Assembly (NCBI RefSeq): GCF_046614695.1
Contig: NZ_JBKKHQ010000031.1
Coordinates: 1-35,634 of the forward strand
DNA: 35,634 bases
From: Pokkaliibacter sp046614695
GTDB lineage: Bacteria; Pseudomonadota; Gammaproteobacteria; Pseudomonadales; Balneatricaceae
Direction: 5' to 3'
Part shown: in pieces, positions 23,099 through 31,700 of the stretch
How positions within the stretch are numbered: the first letter of the stretch is position 1
Layout: each line of letters opens with the position of its first letter
Position numbers and translations under genes: made by a program
Notes under the pieces: model-generated
Told to the model about the DNA's origin: nothing
Seen by the model: only the letters and a program-made list of their open reading frames with translations
Databases searched by the model: none

Positions 23099-24780
23099 TA
23101 TTGTAGTGCTCCATCAATGTTTAGACTCAGCGCGGCGGCGAGTGGCTTCACCCAAATAGGCTGAGCACTCAGCATAAAAGTCTCACCAGACCAGGCAAGC
23201 AACAATGTTGTGCCCATCACATTGCCAATGGCCTCCGCTGCAGGTGCCGGCACTGCATTACCAATACGTTCGCGCCATGCCATATCGTTCAAGCCATCCA
23301 GCTCCAGCTGAACTTCTGGATCAACCAGTCCCTGCAGCGCAGCCAGTTCTAGTGTGGTAAATGGGCGGTGCCAAGTACCATCCAGTGACTGAATGACCGC
23401 CAACGTCTTTTCATCTGCGGAAGGCAAGCGCGGATCTGCAATACTCCACTTCCCATTGTCGTGGCTCGCGGATGCTGACACAGCACCTGATTTGTCAGTC
23501 CAGCCTAAAACGCCGTAATGGCCACCAGTCTGATAGTGCTCTCGATCACCACGCATACCTGAGCGCGGATCAGCAACTGCAAAGGCATCCTGCCCAGTAG
23601 TCGACCCGCTAATAACTGTTCTCGCAGGCTTATCAAACGGCACGACCGAGTACTTCACGCCATACGCATTATCCGCTGGGCGCGGATCTGCAACGCTGAA
23701 GCGGCCACCACCAGGCTTTGATTGTGACGTGATGGCGCCAGAAGAATGGCCCCAGTCCATAACTCCATATTGCGCATATTCGCTCGTCAAGGTTCCGCGT
23801 GGATCAGCAATTGAAAACTTGCCATTAGTTGGCCCCGTCCTGCCTGCCACCGTCCCAACAGGCTCGTGCCAGTTGTTAACGCCTAAGAACCCTCTGCGGT
23901 ATTCCGGCACAATCAGGTAGTCAGTCAGGTAACCATCTTTAACGTTAAGTCGGCGCAGGCTTCTCCAATCGCCACCTGCCTCAACAAATGCCAAGCGCAC
24001 CCAAGTTTTCCACTGCAAAGATGGCACGCGATGCATCGGCCCTGCGTTCTGACTGCCAGGCAATGGCAGACGAGAAAGCACATCACCAACGGCGCAAAGA
24101 GGGCGGCGCTCTGGCTCATATAGAAAGGGCGGCACCTTCTCAATATTTCTGGCCACCATTAGAAAGCGTTTTCTAGACTGAGCAAGGCCGCCAATCTCCC
24201 CACAGTCGTGGGTTGTCTCTGCTACCGCATAGCCATAGCGCTGCAGCAAAGCGTTGATCTGGTCAAGCAATGGGCGGCCACGGTTAGCGATGCGCGGGAC
24301 ATTTTCAAAAATGATCATCTCTGGCAGGTCGCTGGCAAATGCCTCCAACATCAGCCAGATACCACGCAGAGTCAGTCGATTAAGCGCCTGATATTTCGCT
24401 GTCTTGCTTCGAGCCTCATTTAATAGACCCGAAAAACCTTTACAGGGCGCTGATAGAAAGACGATGTGGGGACGCTCATTGCCCGCCGCTCGCTGAATGT
24501 CTTGGGGCGTGGCCTCTTTCCATTCCGCTGGTGGCTGCTTTCCGTGGAAGTCCTGGTACTGGCTACGGTCGAACATATCGAGCACTGTGCCGGTGGCACC
24601 AGTTAACGTGCCAAAGTCGCGGATAGCTGCCGCATCAACATCAACGCCGCCAATGCAGCGAAACTTTGCCTCCAGGCTTCCCACCCGTGCTGAACTTCGA
24701 TTAAAACCAGCGGCACCTCCGCCTAACCCGCAGAACAGGTGAAAATGGCGAATCTCGCGGATATGAGTTGTTAGGTTCAT
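23098..24780 (-). CDS. DNA (cytosine-5) methyltransferase
   Basis: A 560-residue C5 DNA methylase. Motif I is FCGLGGG (16-22); motif IV is APCKGFSG with catalytic Cys113; motif VI is FENVPR (158-163); motif VIII is GLAQSRKRF (198-206). The usual PCQ of motif IV is PCK here. Motif X (WRERIGNAVPAPAAEAIGNV) is near the C-terminus. Between about residues 310 and 470 there are four repeats, each ending in S(I/V)ADPR or AVADPR, forming a long target-recognition region. Such phage enzymes usually self-protect DNA against host restriction. No cognate nuclease is nearby. Start overlaps the RdgC stop (ATGA). Confidence 0.92.
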   Translation of the reverse strand: MNLTTHIREIRHFHLFCGLGGGAAGFNRSSARVGSLEAKFRCIGGVDVDAAAIRDFGTLTGATGTVLDMFDRSQYQDFHGKQPPAEWKEATPQDIQRAAGNERPHIVFLSAPCKGFSGLLNEARSKTAKYQALNRLTLRGIWLMLEAFASDLPEMIIFENVPRIANRGRPLLDQINALLQRYGYAVAETTHDCGEIGGLAQSRKRFLMVARNIEKVPPFLYEPERRPLCAVGDVLSRLPLPGSQNAGPMHRVPSLQWKTWVRLAFVEAGGDWRSLRRLNVKDGYLTDYLIVPEYRRGFLGVNNWHEPVGTVAGRTGPTNGKFSIADPRGTLTSEYAQYGVMDWGHSSGAITSQSKPGGGRFSVADPRPADNAYGVKYSVVPFDKPARTVISGSTTGQDAFAVADPRSGMRGDREHYQTGGHYGVLGWTDKSGAVSASASHDNGKWSIADPRLPSADEKTLAVIQSLDGTWHRPFTTLELAALQGLVDPEVQLELDGLNDMAWRERIGNAVPAPAAEAIGNVMGTTLLLAWSGETFMLSAQPIWVKPLAAALSLNIDGALQ

Positions 24781-25778
24781 TCCGCATCCTCCGCCATCGC
24801 TTTTGACAGCTTCTGCATAAACTCATTGCGCTGAGCCTGAGTCATTACAGCTGGCAGCGCCACTTCTTGGTCAGAACCAAACCAGCGCGGCAGACACTGA
24901 ACAGCCTGATCCATCGCGTCGGCCATGATGATATGCCACGCGGCATATTCAGCTGCCGTCGTATCTGTCTTAGTATGCTCAAGCTCCTCTTGTAAAAATT
25001 CAGCCAGCTGGAAGTTCTTAAAAATAAGATCGGAAGAAATAACAGCGCCGAACAGGTTCTCAATCATCACGCCGACAGATGTGACCCGGCGCCCAGCCTC
25101 CAAGTGCGCGCGCACCTCATCACCGAACGGTTCAATATCACGGCACGATATCCGAACACCATCGTCGGCAGGATCGGCCAGAGTCATTGTGCCAAATAGC
25201 GTCACATCATCATCTGGACCCGCTCCGTTGTTAATCCAGCTGGTCATCACTACTTCAGGAGAGTTCATCACTCGCACCGGGATCACAGGAAACGTGCCCA
25301 ATGCTTCACGGATGAAGCTGAGAAGCGACTCAGCGGCAGAGTAGCCGGTTACAGGCACCGCCACCCAATGAGAGGTGATAGTGATCGCAAAATAGCGATC
25401 TTCAGGGTAAGTGCGAGGCAGCATTTCTAACATCACCTGGTCTTTAATATCCTGCCGCTCTTTCTTATTTACTCGTCGGCCCTGCTCTTCCATCACCAGA
25501 TTTGCGCGACGCTCCACCTCTTTAGCATGCGCGCGCTTGCTGACTTTTTTCTGCTGCTCTTTGATCCTTACAACCAGAGCATTCGGCAAATCCAAATGCC
25601 ATGGCTCATCCGTGGATGTTTCGTCGGCAGTGCCTGGTACCGCGCAGACAAACCCCAAACGCTGAGCCTCTTGCGTCGAGCAGTTGGTGAAAGGTAACTC
25701 CTGCAGTTTTTCATCGATAACTGCCTTAAGCAGAGCGATATTGAGTGGTTTAGTGATCTGATAAAAAACGACGTTCAT
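24777..25778 (-). CDS. rdgC: RdgC-like recombination-associated protein
   Basis: A 333-residue RdgC homologue from the ATG at 25778 (MNVVFYQITKPLNIALLKAV). E. coli RdgC is 303 residues, a ring-shaped DNA-binding protein that limits RecA. Family segments are ELPFTNCSTQEAQRLGFVCA near the start, RRVNKKERQDIKDQVMLEML with PRTYPEDRY, then LGTFPVIPVRVMNSPEVVMT, and VRAHLEAGRRVTSVGVMIEN. A Lys/Arg-rich helix (KKVSKRAHAKEVERRANLVM) is the DNA-contact region. In a linear replicon with hairpin ends, RdgC could protect DNA from recombination; this is inference. Start overlaps the upstream stop by 4 bp. Confidence 0.9.
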   Translation of the reverse strand: MNVVFYQITKPLNIALLKAVIDEKLQELPFTNCSTQEAQRLGFVCAVPGTADETSTDEPWHLDLPNALVVRIKEQQKKVSKRAHAKEVERRANLVMEEQGRRVNKKERQDIKDQVMLEMLPRTYPEDRYFAITITSHWVAVPVTGYSAAESLLSFIREALGTFPVIPVRVMNSPEVVMTSWINNGAGPDDDVTLFGTMTLADPADDGVRISCRDIEPFGDEVRAHLEAGRRVTSVGVMIENLFGAVISSDLIFKNFQLAEFLQEELEHTKTDTTAAEYAAWHIIMADAMDQAVQCLPRWFGSDQEVALPAVMTQAQRNEFMQKLSKAMAEDAE

Positions 25779-26158
25779 ACGCTGTTTCCTTGCTGTCTCT
25801 GGTGGTCGACACGCCACAGATTTTTAAGGTGGGGGTCTGAGGCGTCATTCTCACGGTGCCACGCTGTTAGTGCCCCTTGCGGGCTATGACAGGCGGCGGT
25901 TTGGTGCCCGCAACTGATGCATTCCATCAGATTGAGGCGGGTGTCTTTTTGAATCTTGAAGCGGGGCTGGCCAGCGCAACCAATACAGGAGCGCTGCTCT
26001 TGATTGAAGCGTTCCCACTCATACTCGGCGCACTCTTCTGAGCTGGCCGGTGGGCTATAAGCACGGCAGGTGTCGCAGCGGTAGCAGCAGCGGCTTCCTG
26101 ACACTGTCAGAGAAGGCTGGCCCGAGCAGATGCGGCAGGGTGTCAGCGACAAGCTCAT
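25775..26158 (-). CDS. Lar-like double zinc-ribbon protein
   Basis: A 127-residue protein with two Cys4 zinc ribbons: C8/C11/C28/C31 and C58/C61/C80/C83. The first (PCRICSG...CYRCDTCRAYSPPASSEE, EYEWERFNQ) follows the restriction alleviation protein Lar pattern, with Cys pairs and a WxRF-type end. The second repeats it (CIGCAGQP...CISCGHQTA, ALTAWHREN). Lar of Rac modulates type I restriction. Two fused ribbons in one protein is less usual. It sits with RdgC and a DNA methyltransferase, which suggests an anti-defence set. Confidence 0.8.
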   Translation of the reverse strand: MSLSLTPCRICSGQPSLTVSGSRCCYRCDTCRAYSPPASSEECAEYEWERFNQEQRSCIGCAGQPRFKIQKDTRLNLMECISCGHQTAACHSPQGALTAWHRENDASDPHLKNLWRVDHQRQQGNSV

Positions 26159-26739
26159 GCGGCAGACTGCGATTGTGCGCGGTGCTCTTCTCGCAGGCGC
26201 TGGTAAACCATCAGCGTGGCGTCCAGCGCCTCGCTATCCATGGCGGCAAACTCTTTCTGCATCCGATCCCAACGGCCAGACCAGTCACGCGACCAATGCG
26301 CCGGATCAATCCGCATCAGCTCACACATGCGCTTGTTGGTATACAGCTGGCGCTCATCAACGATTAGGGTCTTTTGATTCTGCTGGCAGGCCCACAGCAG
26401 CGACTTGATAGCCGTCTGTGTCTTTTCACGCAGGTTTTTGAATTCAGGAAAAAGCTGCACCCATGCGTTGCAGGTTACGGCCTTTTCATCATCCCAATCT
26501 GGCGTAGTTACATAGCAAAAGCGTACCCAGCGACGGTGGCGGTCTGGTAGCTGGGCGACCGCCGCAGCCAGCAGGCGGTGACGAGTGCCATAGTACGGTG
26601 GCACCAGCATGGCGTGGCCACTTTGACGCACTCCACAGGTTTCGGCGGTAGGGTCAAGCGAACGACTACGGGCCTCGATGTTCAGGGCTGCTATCAGCTG
26701 CTCTCGTAACCACGTGTGATCGTGCGCTTGACGCTTCAT
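26155..26739 (-). CDS. Q: Q-like antiterminator
   Basis: A 194-residue protein resembling the phage 82/21-type antitermination protein Q. Visible features are HRLLAAAVAQLPDRHRRWVR then WAWVQLFPEF-like CNAWVQLFPEFKNLREKTQT, helix AIKSLLWACQQNQKTLIVDE, RMCELMRIDPAHWSRDWSGR and the C-terminal ALDATLMVYQRLREEH. Q binds RNA polymerase at the late promoter and allows read-through of terminators, here presumably those at 21584-21643 and between late genes. N15 also has a Q after its repressor and Cro. It lies 3 bp after the TraR-like gene stop. Confidence 0.78.
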   Translation of the reverse strand: MKRQAHDHTWLREQLIAALNIEARSRSLDPTAETCGVRQSGHAMLVPPYYGTRHRLLAAAVAQLPDRHRRWVRFCYVTTPDWDDEKAVTCNAWVQLFPEFKNLREKTQTAIKSLLWACQQNQKTLIVDERQLYTNKRMCELMRIDPAHWSRDWSGRWDRMQKEFAAMDSEALDATLMVYQRLREEHRAQSQSAA

Positions 26740-26742
26740 GAT

Positions 26743-26961
26743 TTACCCCGCGTAAAGTTGGGCGCGACGCTCTTTCAGGGTCTGGCAGAAGCTACACAGC
26801 TCACAGCCCGGCACCGCTTTGCGTCTGGCCTCTGGAATTTCATCGTCGCAATTTTCGCAACGCTCATGATCAAGACCGCCCTCGCGGGCGTTTACTTTGC
26901 TAAGCTGTAGGGCAAGATTAAAATCAGAAATGCCCTGTGCCTCATCAGCGGAGTCGGCCAT
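26743..26961 (-). CDS. TraR/DksA-type zinc-finger protein
   Basis: A 72-residue protein with the C4 zinc finger of the TraR/DksA family: C35-x2-C38-x17-C56-x2-C59 (ERCENCDDEIPEARRKAV, then CELCSFCQ). The N-terminal helix (ADEAQGISDFNLALQLSKV) is the short coiled-coil-tip-like part of TraR. Phage and plasmid TraR bind the RNA polymerase secondary channel and change promoter choice, mimicking DksA/ppGpp. It precedes Q in the early operon, as in many P2- and lambda-type phages. Confidence 0.9.
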   Translation of the reverse strand: MADSADEAQGISDFNLALQLSKVNAREGGLDHERCENCDDEIPEARRKAVPGCELCSFCQTLKERRAQLYAG

Positions 26962-27136
26962 ATTGCTTTTTCTCTAGAATAAATAGGTTGGTCTGTTTGG
27001 CGTTCTGCCGGAGACGTTCTGCTTCGTATGAACTCTGGTGCGGCAAAACACTGCCATCAAGCATGGCCTCTTTAAGCCAGAGGGCCTGAGTTTCGTTTGC
27101 GGTTTCGCTCATGATGGCAGTGCGTTCAGACTGCAT
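26945..27136 (-). CDS. Small protein of unknown function
   Basis: A 63-residue frame starting MQSERTAIMSETANETQALW; a shorter start at 27112 (MSETANETQ) is possible. The upstream start overlaps the end of the previous gene (ATGCAGTCTGA), with AAGG upstream, which favours coupling, but the choice is open. The central segment LWLKEAMLDGSVLPHQSSYE looks helical. It overlaps the next gene by 17 bp. No family recognised. Confidence 0.58.
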   Translation of the reverse strand: MQSERTAIMSETANETQALWLKEAMLDGSVLPHQSSYEAERLRQNAKQTNLFILEKKQYGRLR

Positions 27137-27731
27137 AACGAGTGCCCTTGGCGCCGGTGGCTGTGGTGATCTTCAACTTCTCCAGCGTGGCGAGGCTGAT
27201 GACATCATCCAGCTCATCAATCAGGCGGTTGCACTCATCGATAGAGTCAAGGTGGTCATACTGACCATCGGCAGCTGGTGCGGCAGCACTCAGTACCTCG
27301 GCGGTTTCTCGCATGAATCCGGCGATATCAGCCGCCAGGACTTTTTTATCAAGGAAAGACTCCGTCAGCGCAGCTGCTGGGATGTAAAGCAGACCTGCTA
27401 TCGCAGCCAACGAGCGGCGGCATTCATCTTGATACGGAGCAGGTAGCGAGTTGATCCACGGCCATTTCCATTCCATGGGGAATAGCATGTCGCCGGTCAT
27501 GATCTTGCGAATGCGGGTGCGAATACGGTTACAGGTGCTCTCGTACTGCTTAACGTTATCTGCACTGGCGTCAACCAGCCCATGCTCAGCGAGCTTCGGA
27601 AGCAGGACGCGTAACGAGAAATGATCAAGCGACAAGCTGGTGTCAGCCACCGCTTGGCGCGTAAAGCTCAGGATGATGTGATTTTCTGACTGCATAACGC
27701 CTCCGTGCGTGGGGTTTGGAGTGGTTATCAC
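27126..27731 (-). CDS. Early regulator in the cro position
   Basis: First gene of the leftward operon, divergent from the repressor, where N15 has cro. The frame gives 201 residues; the ATG at 27695 (MQSENHIILSFTRQ), preceded by GGAGGC, is the likely start and gives 189 residues. The first ~65 residues look like a small helical DNA-binding region (HFSLRVLLPKLAEHGLV, SADNVKQYESTCNRIRTRIR), followed by WKWPWINSLPAPYQDECRRS, a WxxALPxPYxxxCxRxL pattern seen in phage YdaT/CII-type regulators. The C-terminal ~90 residues are helical. Function as Cro-like repressor or CII-like activator is inferred from position. Confidence 0.6.
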   Translation of the reverse strand: MITTPNPTHGGVMQSENHIILSFTRQAVADTSLSLDHFSLRVLLPKLAEHGLVDASADNVKQYESTCNRIRTRIRKIMTGDMLFPMEWKWPWINSLPAPYQDECRRSLAAIAGLLYIPAAALTESFLDKKVLAADIAGFMRETAEVLSAAAPAADGQYDHLDSIDECNRLIDELDDVISLATLEKLKITTATGAKGTRYAV

Positions 27732-27801
27732 ATGGATAATTTAAAATATTACATAACTTAACCACGATTTAAAAGATAGATTTAATTTTGTAGGGATCAA
27801 C
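27732..27801. promoter_or_regulatory. Divergent operator/promoter region between repressor and early operon
   Basis: A 70-bp AT-rich region between divergent genes, together with a few bases of each leader. GTGGTTA (27721-27727) and TAACCAC (27759-27765) are an inverted pair whose centres are about 38 bp apart; they read as two copies of a GTGGTTAnnnnAT box facing each other and are candidate operators. No -10/-35 pair stands out with confidence on either strand. The repressor start is GTG with TAGGGA 7 nt upstream. Confidence 0.55.
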
Positions 27802-28461
27802 GTGGAAGAACTTCAGAAACAGCTAGGAGCGCTACTGCTCCAAATACGAAAAGAGCGCGGCTGGACTCTACTTGATCTCAGCGATGCGACTCTTGGGCGA
27901 ATTAATGCTGGCAACTGGTCTGTTGTCGAACGAGGGCAGCGCACACCCAATATCTGGCACTTAATATCGTGGTGCGAAGTCATGGGGTTTCAGTTGGGTG
28001 ATCTGCTGGAGCGCGCGCGAAACCAAGATGCTGATATCAAGCAAACGATTCCAGGGAAGATTTTAGAGCCACAGCGGGTGCCTCTATTGAGCTGGGTTCA
28101 GGCTGGCTGCTGGTCAGAGAGCATTCCCGCCGATCCAGCGAGTGCGAAGATGATACCGGCACCGATCAGAACCACTAAGTCTGCGTTTGCATTAGAAGTG
28201 CGCGGTGATTCAATGACCGCGATGGTTGGGCCTAGCTTCCCAGATGGGTACTTATTGATTGTTGAGCCGAAGCGGCAAGCCGATCACAAGAGCTTTGTTA
28301 TTGCTAGAGAAAATGGCAGCGACAACTGCACGTTTAAGCAGTTGATCATCGATGGTAACAAGAAGTATCTTAAGCCGTTGAATACTCAGTATTCGGCTTT
28401 TGAGATCAATGAAAGTACGGAGATCTGCGGCATTGTCGTCGCCGCCTTTAAGGAATTCTAA
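27802..28461 (+). CDS. cI: CI-type lysogeny repressor (S24 autoprotease)
   Basis: A 219-residue repressor starting at GTG. Residues 6-70 form a helix-turn-helix (QLGALLLQIRKERGWTLLDL, NWSVVERGQRTPN). The C-terminal S24 peptidase domain has the Ala101-Gly102 cleavage site (SWVQAGCWSES), Ser137 in VRGDSMTA and Lys179 in NCTFKQL. It should dimerise, repress the early operon and self-cleave with activated RecA after DNA damage. It corresponds to the N15 CB repressor. It is transcribed away from the early operon toward repA. Only GTG gives a full domain with a good ribosome site. Confidence 0.93.
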   Translation: MEELQKQLGALLLQIRKERGWTLLDLSDATLGRINAGNWSVVERGQRTPNIWHLISWCEVMGFQLGDLLERARNQDADIKQTIPGKILEPQRVPLLSWVQAGCWSESIPADPASAKMIPAPIRTTKSAFALEVRGDSMTAMVGPSFPDGYLLIVEPKRQADHKSFVIARENGSDNCTFKQLIIDGNKKYLKPLNTQYSAFEINESTEICGIVVAAFKEF

Positions 28462-28543
28462 CAGTATTTAAATTGACTAAAAAAAATTAAAATTTTAAAT
28501 TAGCGGCAGATTGTTAGTGCCTGCCGCGCAAGTATCTCAACCC

Positions 28544-28576
28544 AGAAAAAAGAAAAGCCGGGTTGCAGCCCGGCTT
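28544..28576 (-). terminator. Leftward intrinsic terminator between repressor and repA
   Basis: Eight-pair stem AAGCCGGG/CCCGGCTT (28555-28576), followed only on the minus strand by TTTTCTTTTTT (28556-28544). Neither flanking gene runs leftward, so it must end an unlisted leftward transcript. Confidence 0.8.
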
Positions 28577-28651
28577 CAGAGGTGCTTGTTCTTGTTCCTA
28601 AAATCCAAACCCAAAAATAGAATCCGAATCCACAAAAAAAGCACTGTCAGA
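28548..28651 (-). ncRNA. Putative leftward small RNA before repA
   Basis: Predicted from a leftward promoter at 28658-28686 (-35 TTGCGT, 17-bp spacer, -10 TAAAAT) and the terminator at 28544-28576. The expected RNA is ~100 nt and antisense to the repA leader. There is no open frame of note. It contains the left arm of the 13-bp inverted repeat, so its -10 region and its body share sequence in inverse. A copy-control antisense RNA is the obvious guess. Nothing in the sequence proves transcription. Confidence 0.5.
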
Positions 28652-28657
28652 ACTCGG

Positions 28658-28686
28658 ATTTTAGGAACATGCAGACGCTAACGCAA
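28658..28686 (-). promoter_or_regulatory. Leftward promoter candidate in the repA leader
   Basis: Minus strand -35 TTGCGT (28686-28681), 17-bp spacer, -10 TAAAAT (28663-28658). The -10 lies inside the right arm of the 13-bp inverted repeat. Confidence 0.55.
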
Positions 28687-28692
28687 ATTCTT

Positions 28693-28721
28693 TTGAGCTT
28701 ATTTATTTGTTTATTTAAATA
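28693..28721 (+). promoter_or_regulatory. Rightward repA promoter candidate
   Basis: -35 TTGAGC (28693-28698), 17-bp spacer, -10 TAAATA (28716-28721). It overlaps the 20-bp AT motif and lies ~26 bp before the repA ATG. Confidence 0.5.
28701..28720 (+). promoter_or_regulatory. 20-bp AT motif upstream of repA (same as upstream of Nu1)
   Basis: ATTTATTTGTTTATTTAAAT, exactly the sequence found on the minus strand at 19883-19864. It lies 26 bp before the repA start codon and partly inside the likely promoter. Confidence 0.75.
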
Positions 28722-28746
28722 AGCGCATGACTTTTGCGGATGCCTA

Positions 28747-31700
28747 ATGACAACGGAACGTAGCGCGCACTCCTCTTTAGCGGCCTATTATCAGGCTCGT
28801 TTCAATTCTGACCCCGTCTCTCTGGCTGAGTACTGCTCTGCGCAAATTGCTGACGCCGTAGCTCAGTCGGGTATCGATTTTGACGCCACCGGCTTCGGCG
28901 GTTTGGACTGGTTGAGCGGCAAAGACTCAGGCCTGCACCCCAAGCACACAAAATACCTCGAAAAGGCCGATCAGGGCCGCGCCAAACTCTATACCGGTCT
29001 ACGTCATAAAGACGGCATCGTTTACCCCATCGTTTCGGCAAACAGTCAGCGCGCATCGCGCATGCCCAGCCATTGGGATGGTTTGAGCGCGCTGTGGGAA
29101 CTGTTCAAAGCTGATAAAGGCATCAAAGACTCAGCAGCTGAAGCGCGCCGTAAAGCGCTGCAGGAAGAGCGCAGGAAAAAGCGTGAAGCTGAAGCTGAAG
29201 CGCGCCGCAAACAGCGGGAACTGGAAGAGCAGTGCCTGCAATCTGAACATGCGGCATACCAGGCATGCTGGGAGCAGCAGGCCGATGCTGAATACCTGCG
29301 CTTTGATAAACGAAAAAAGCAGGCGGTGAAGGCCACCGTTGAGTGGCTCGGTATCGAAGATGGCAGCGCGCCCTATCTGCAGCGCAAACAGATCAGCTCA
29401 ATTGCTCAGCGTGTTGAAATGGCAAGGATGCGCGACAGCATGGGCGAATTCTCAGCCCTGCGGCTGCAAAACATCCATGGGGAGTACTGTGGCCTGCAGC
29501 GTCTGTATGAAAACCAGAAGCGCCAGACCGTATCTGTCCGATCCGGGCAGTTTAAAGGGGCGCACATCGTTATTGGTGACATTAAACGGACGCGTACTAT
29601 CGGCACTGCTGAGGGTTTCGCTACCGCCGCCTCTATTAATCTGGCCACCAATGCCGTAATGGTCGTTTGTATCAGTGCCAGCAACCTCATGCCGGTGATC
29701 GCTGAATACAAGCAGCGTACCAATCTCACTATTCGCAATTTCGCTGATAATGACCAGTGGAAGCCAAAGGCTGGCAACACTGGCGCATTGGTCGCTGTCG
29801 AATTGCGCGAGAAATTAGGCATCAAATCCCTAATGCCCAGCTTCTCAGCCTTCACCCAGCAGCAGGCTTTCGCCAAGACTGACTGGAATGACCTGCACGT
29901 TCTGGGCGGTATCCGGCTGGTATCAGAGCAGATCAGAAGCAAAGGGGCCTGGGCTTGGCTACCAGCCAAGAAGCTCGATCTGGCTCTGTACTCGCTGCAG
30001 TTTGCCGCCGATGGCTCACACGATAGAAACCCGGCCAATATTACCGATTTAATCAAGAAAACCGTCAACATTGGAATGTCCCAAATTCCGGTCAATATGA
30101 GCGGAAAACAGCTTTGTGAGCGTATTCGTGCACATTGTCCGGCGCACTTAGCTGACCGCGTAAACTGGCAGGAGATACACCAGCGCCTGAAGTGGCTGGC
30201 TGCAAAGAAATTCTCACAGGCGCGGGCCGTTGGCGGTTTTACGCGCGAAAAAATCGAACAGGCTCATATCCGTCACATCCGCCTGCCTGTTGATTATCAG
30301 ACGATGCCTGATGGCTCTCGCCGTATGGCGATTCCCCAGCGTGTTCTGGACTTTATCCAGATGACAGGTGATGGCGTCTTTATCGTGCGCGCCCCGATGG
30401 GGAGTGGAAAAACCGAAAAGATAATCAGCCCACTGATGACCCAGTCACGAAAAGCGGCTTACATTGCTCACCGCATTAGTCTTGTGGGCGATGCGGCATC
30501 ACGCCTGAGCCAGTCTGGTCAGCGCGTGCGCAATTACTCAGACCTAAGCTGGTTTGAAATGTTCGACACTACTCACATGGCCTGCTGTGTTAACAGCATG
30601 ATCAAACCGGCGTTTTTCAATAATGAAGGCACCAGCTGGTTTGAGACGTTGGATCACTTGAGTATCGATGAAGCCACTCAGGTGGTACGCCACATTGTTG
30701 ACGGATCTGCATGCGACTCCCCCGTGCGTGTGTTTGATGCCCTGGTCAATGCCATGCGCCACACCCGTCAGGTCGTTTTGGCGGATGCCGGTGCTAATGA
30801 CCAGCTGATCAGCTTTGCTGAGCTGGCGCGACCAGGCGAGCCGATTTATGTGATCGAAGTTGAAGGACAGCCTGACGATATCCGAGTGCTGCATGGGGAG
30901 CGTTATCAAGTCTACAAGCAGGCGGCTGATATTTTTGCGGCAGGTGGTAAGCCTCTGATCTGCGCTGACAGCGCTGAAGAAGTGAAGGGGCTTGTCGAAA
31001 CGCTGCGGACCATCGACCCCACGCGCAAGGTTTTAGGCGTTTTGTCTGACAGCAAGGCCGATGAGGATGTCCAGCGATTCCAGCAGAATCCTAATGCTGA
31101 ATGCGTGAACTGGGACTGCATCATATACAGCCCGAGCATTAGCTCTGGCGTATCTATTACCACGCCGCACTTTACTCACCATGTCGGCATTTTTACCGGC
31201 ACCGTAAGTCCAGCCGATGTGACGCAGATGTTGCGCCGTGACCGTACCGCAAAAACCTACCTGATCGGACTCAATATCCAGTCACGCCACCGACCGACTG
31301 ACCGCGATGCTATCTGGCGTGGCCGTTTGACGGCGGATGCCATGACATGGGCAATGGAAGAAGAAGTCGGCCAGGTCGCATTCATTCGTCAAAAAACACT
31401 GTTTGATGAAGTCGCTATCGATTTTATGGCCAGCGATAATAAATCGCGGAATGACTACGCTAACAGCCTGCTGCTCATGATGATGGCGGAAGGCTGGAAA
31501 GTCGACGCTCTGGCGGCTGATGAGATCGAGGCAGAAATAGGTCGTGAACAAAGCAAGACTGGCCGCGAGGCTGCTTTTGCAAAGTGGGTGGCGCTGGTGA
31601 CCTCCGAAGAGACCCCAGAAGAAGAGGCCGCACAACGGCTTCAGCGCGCCGAGGTGCGCAGTCAGGCAGAACAGGCGCAGCTGGCAAGGTATGCTATAGA

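Larger units (their letters stand above)
28462..28746. promoter_or_regulatory. repA leader and control region
   Basis: A 285-bp gap between repressor and repA, both rightward. Contents, left to right: AT-rich repeat AATTTTAAATT region; a hairpin GCGGCAG/CTGCCGC (28503-28527); a leftward terminator (28544-28576); a 13-bp inverted repeat GTTCCTAAAATCC/GGATTTTAGGAAC (28594-28606, 28656-28668) with a 49-bp loop; a leftward promoter (28658-28686); and a rightward promoter candidate (28693-28721) for repA. This looks like a plasmid copy-control region. Confidence 0.6.

Noticed and set aside
29406..30095. Minus-strand frame of 229 codons inside repA
   Set aside because: Antisense to the TOPRIM part of RepA, no ribosome site or recognisable domain; shadow of a conserved gene.
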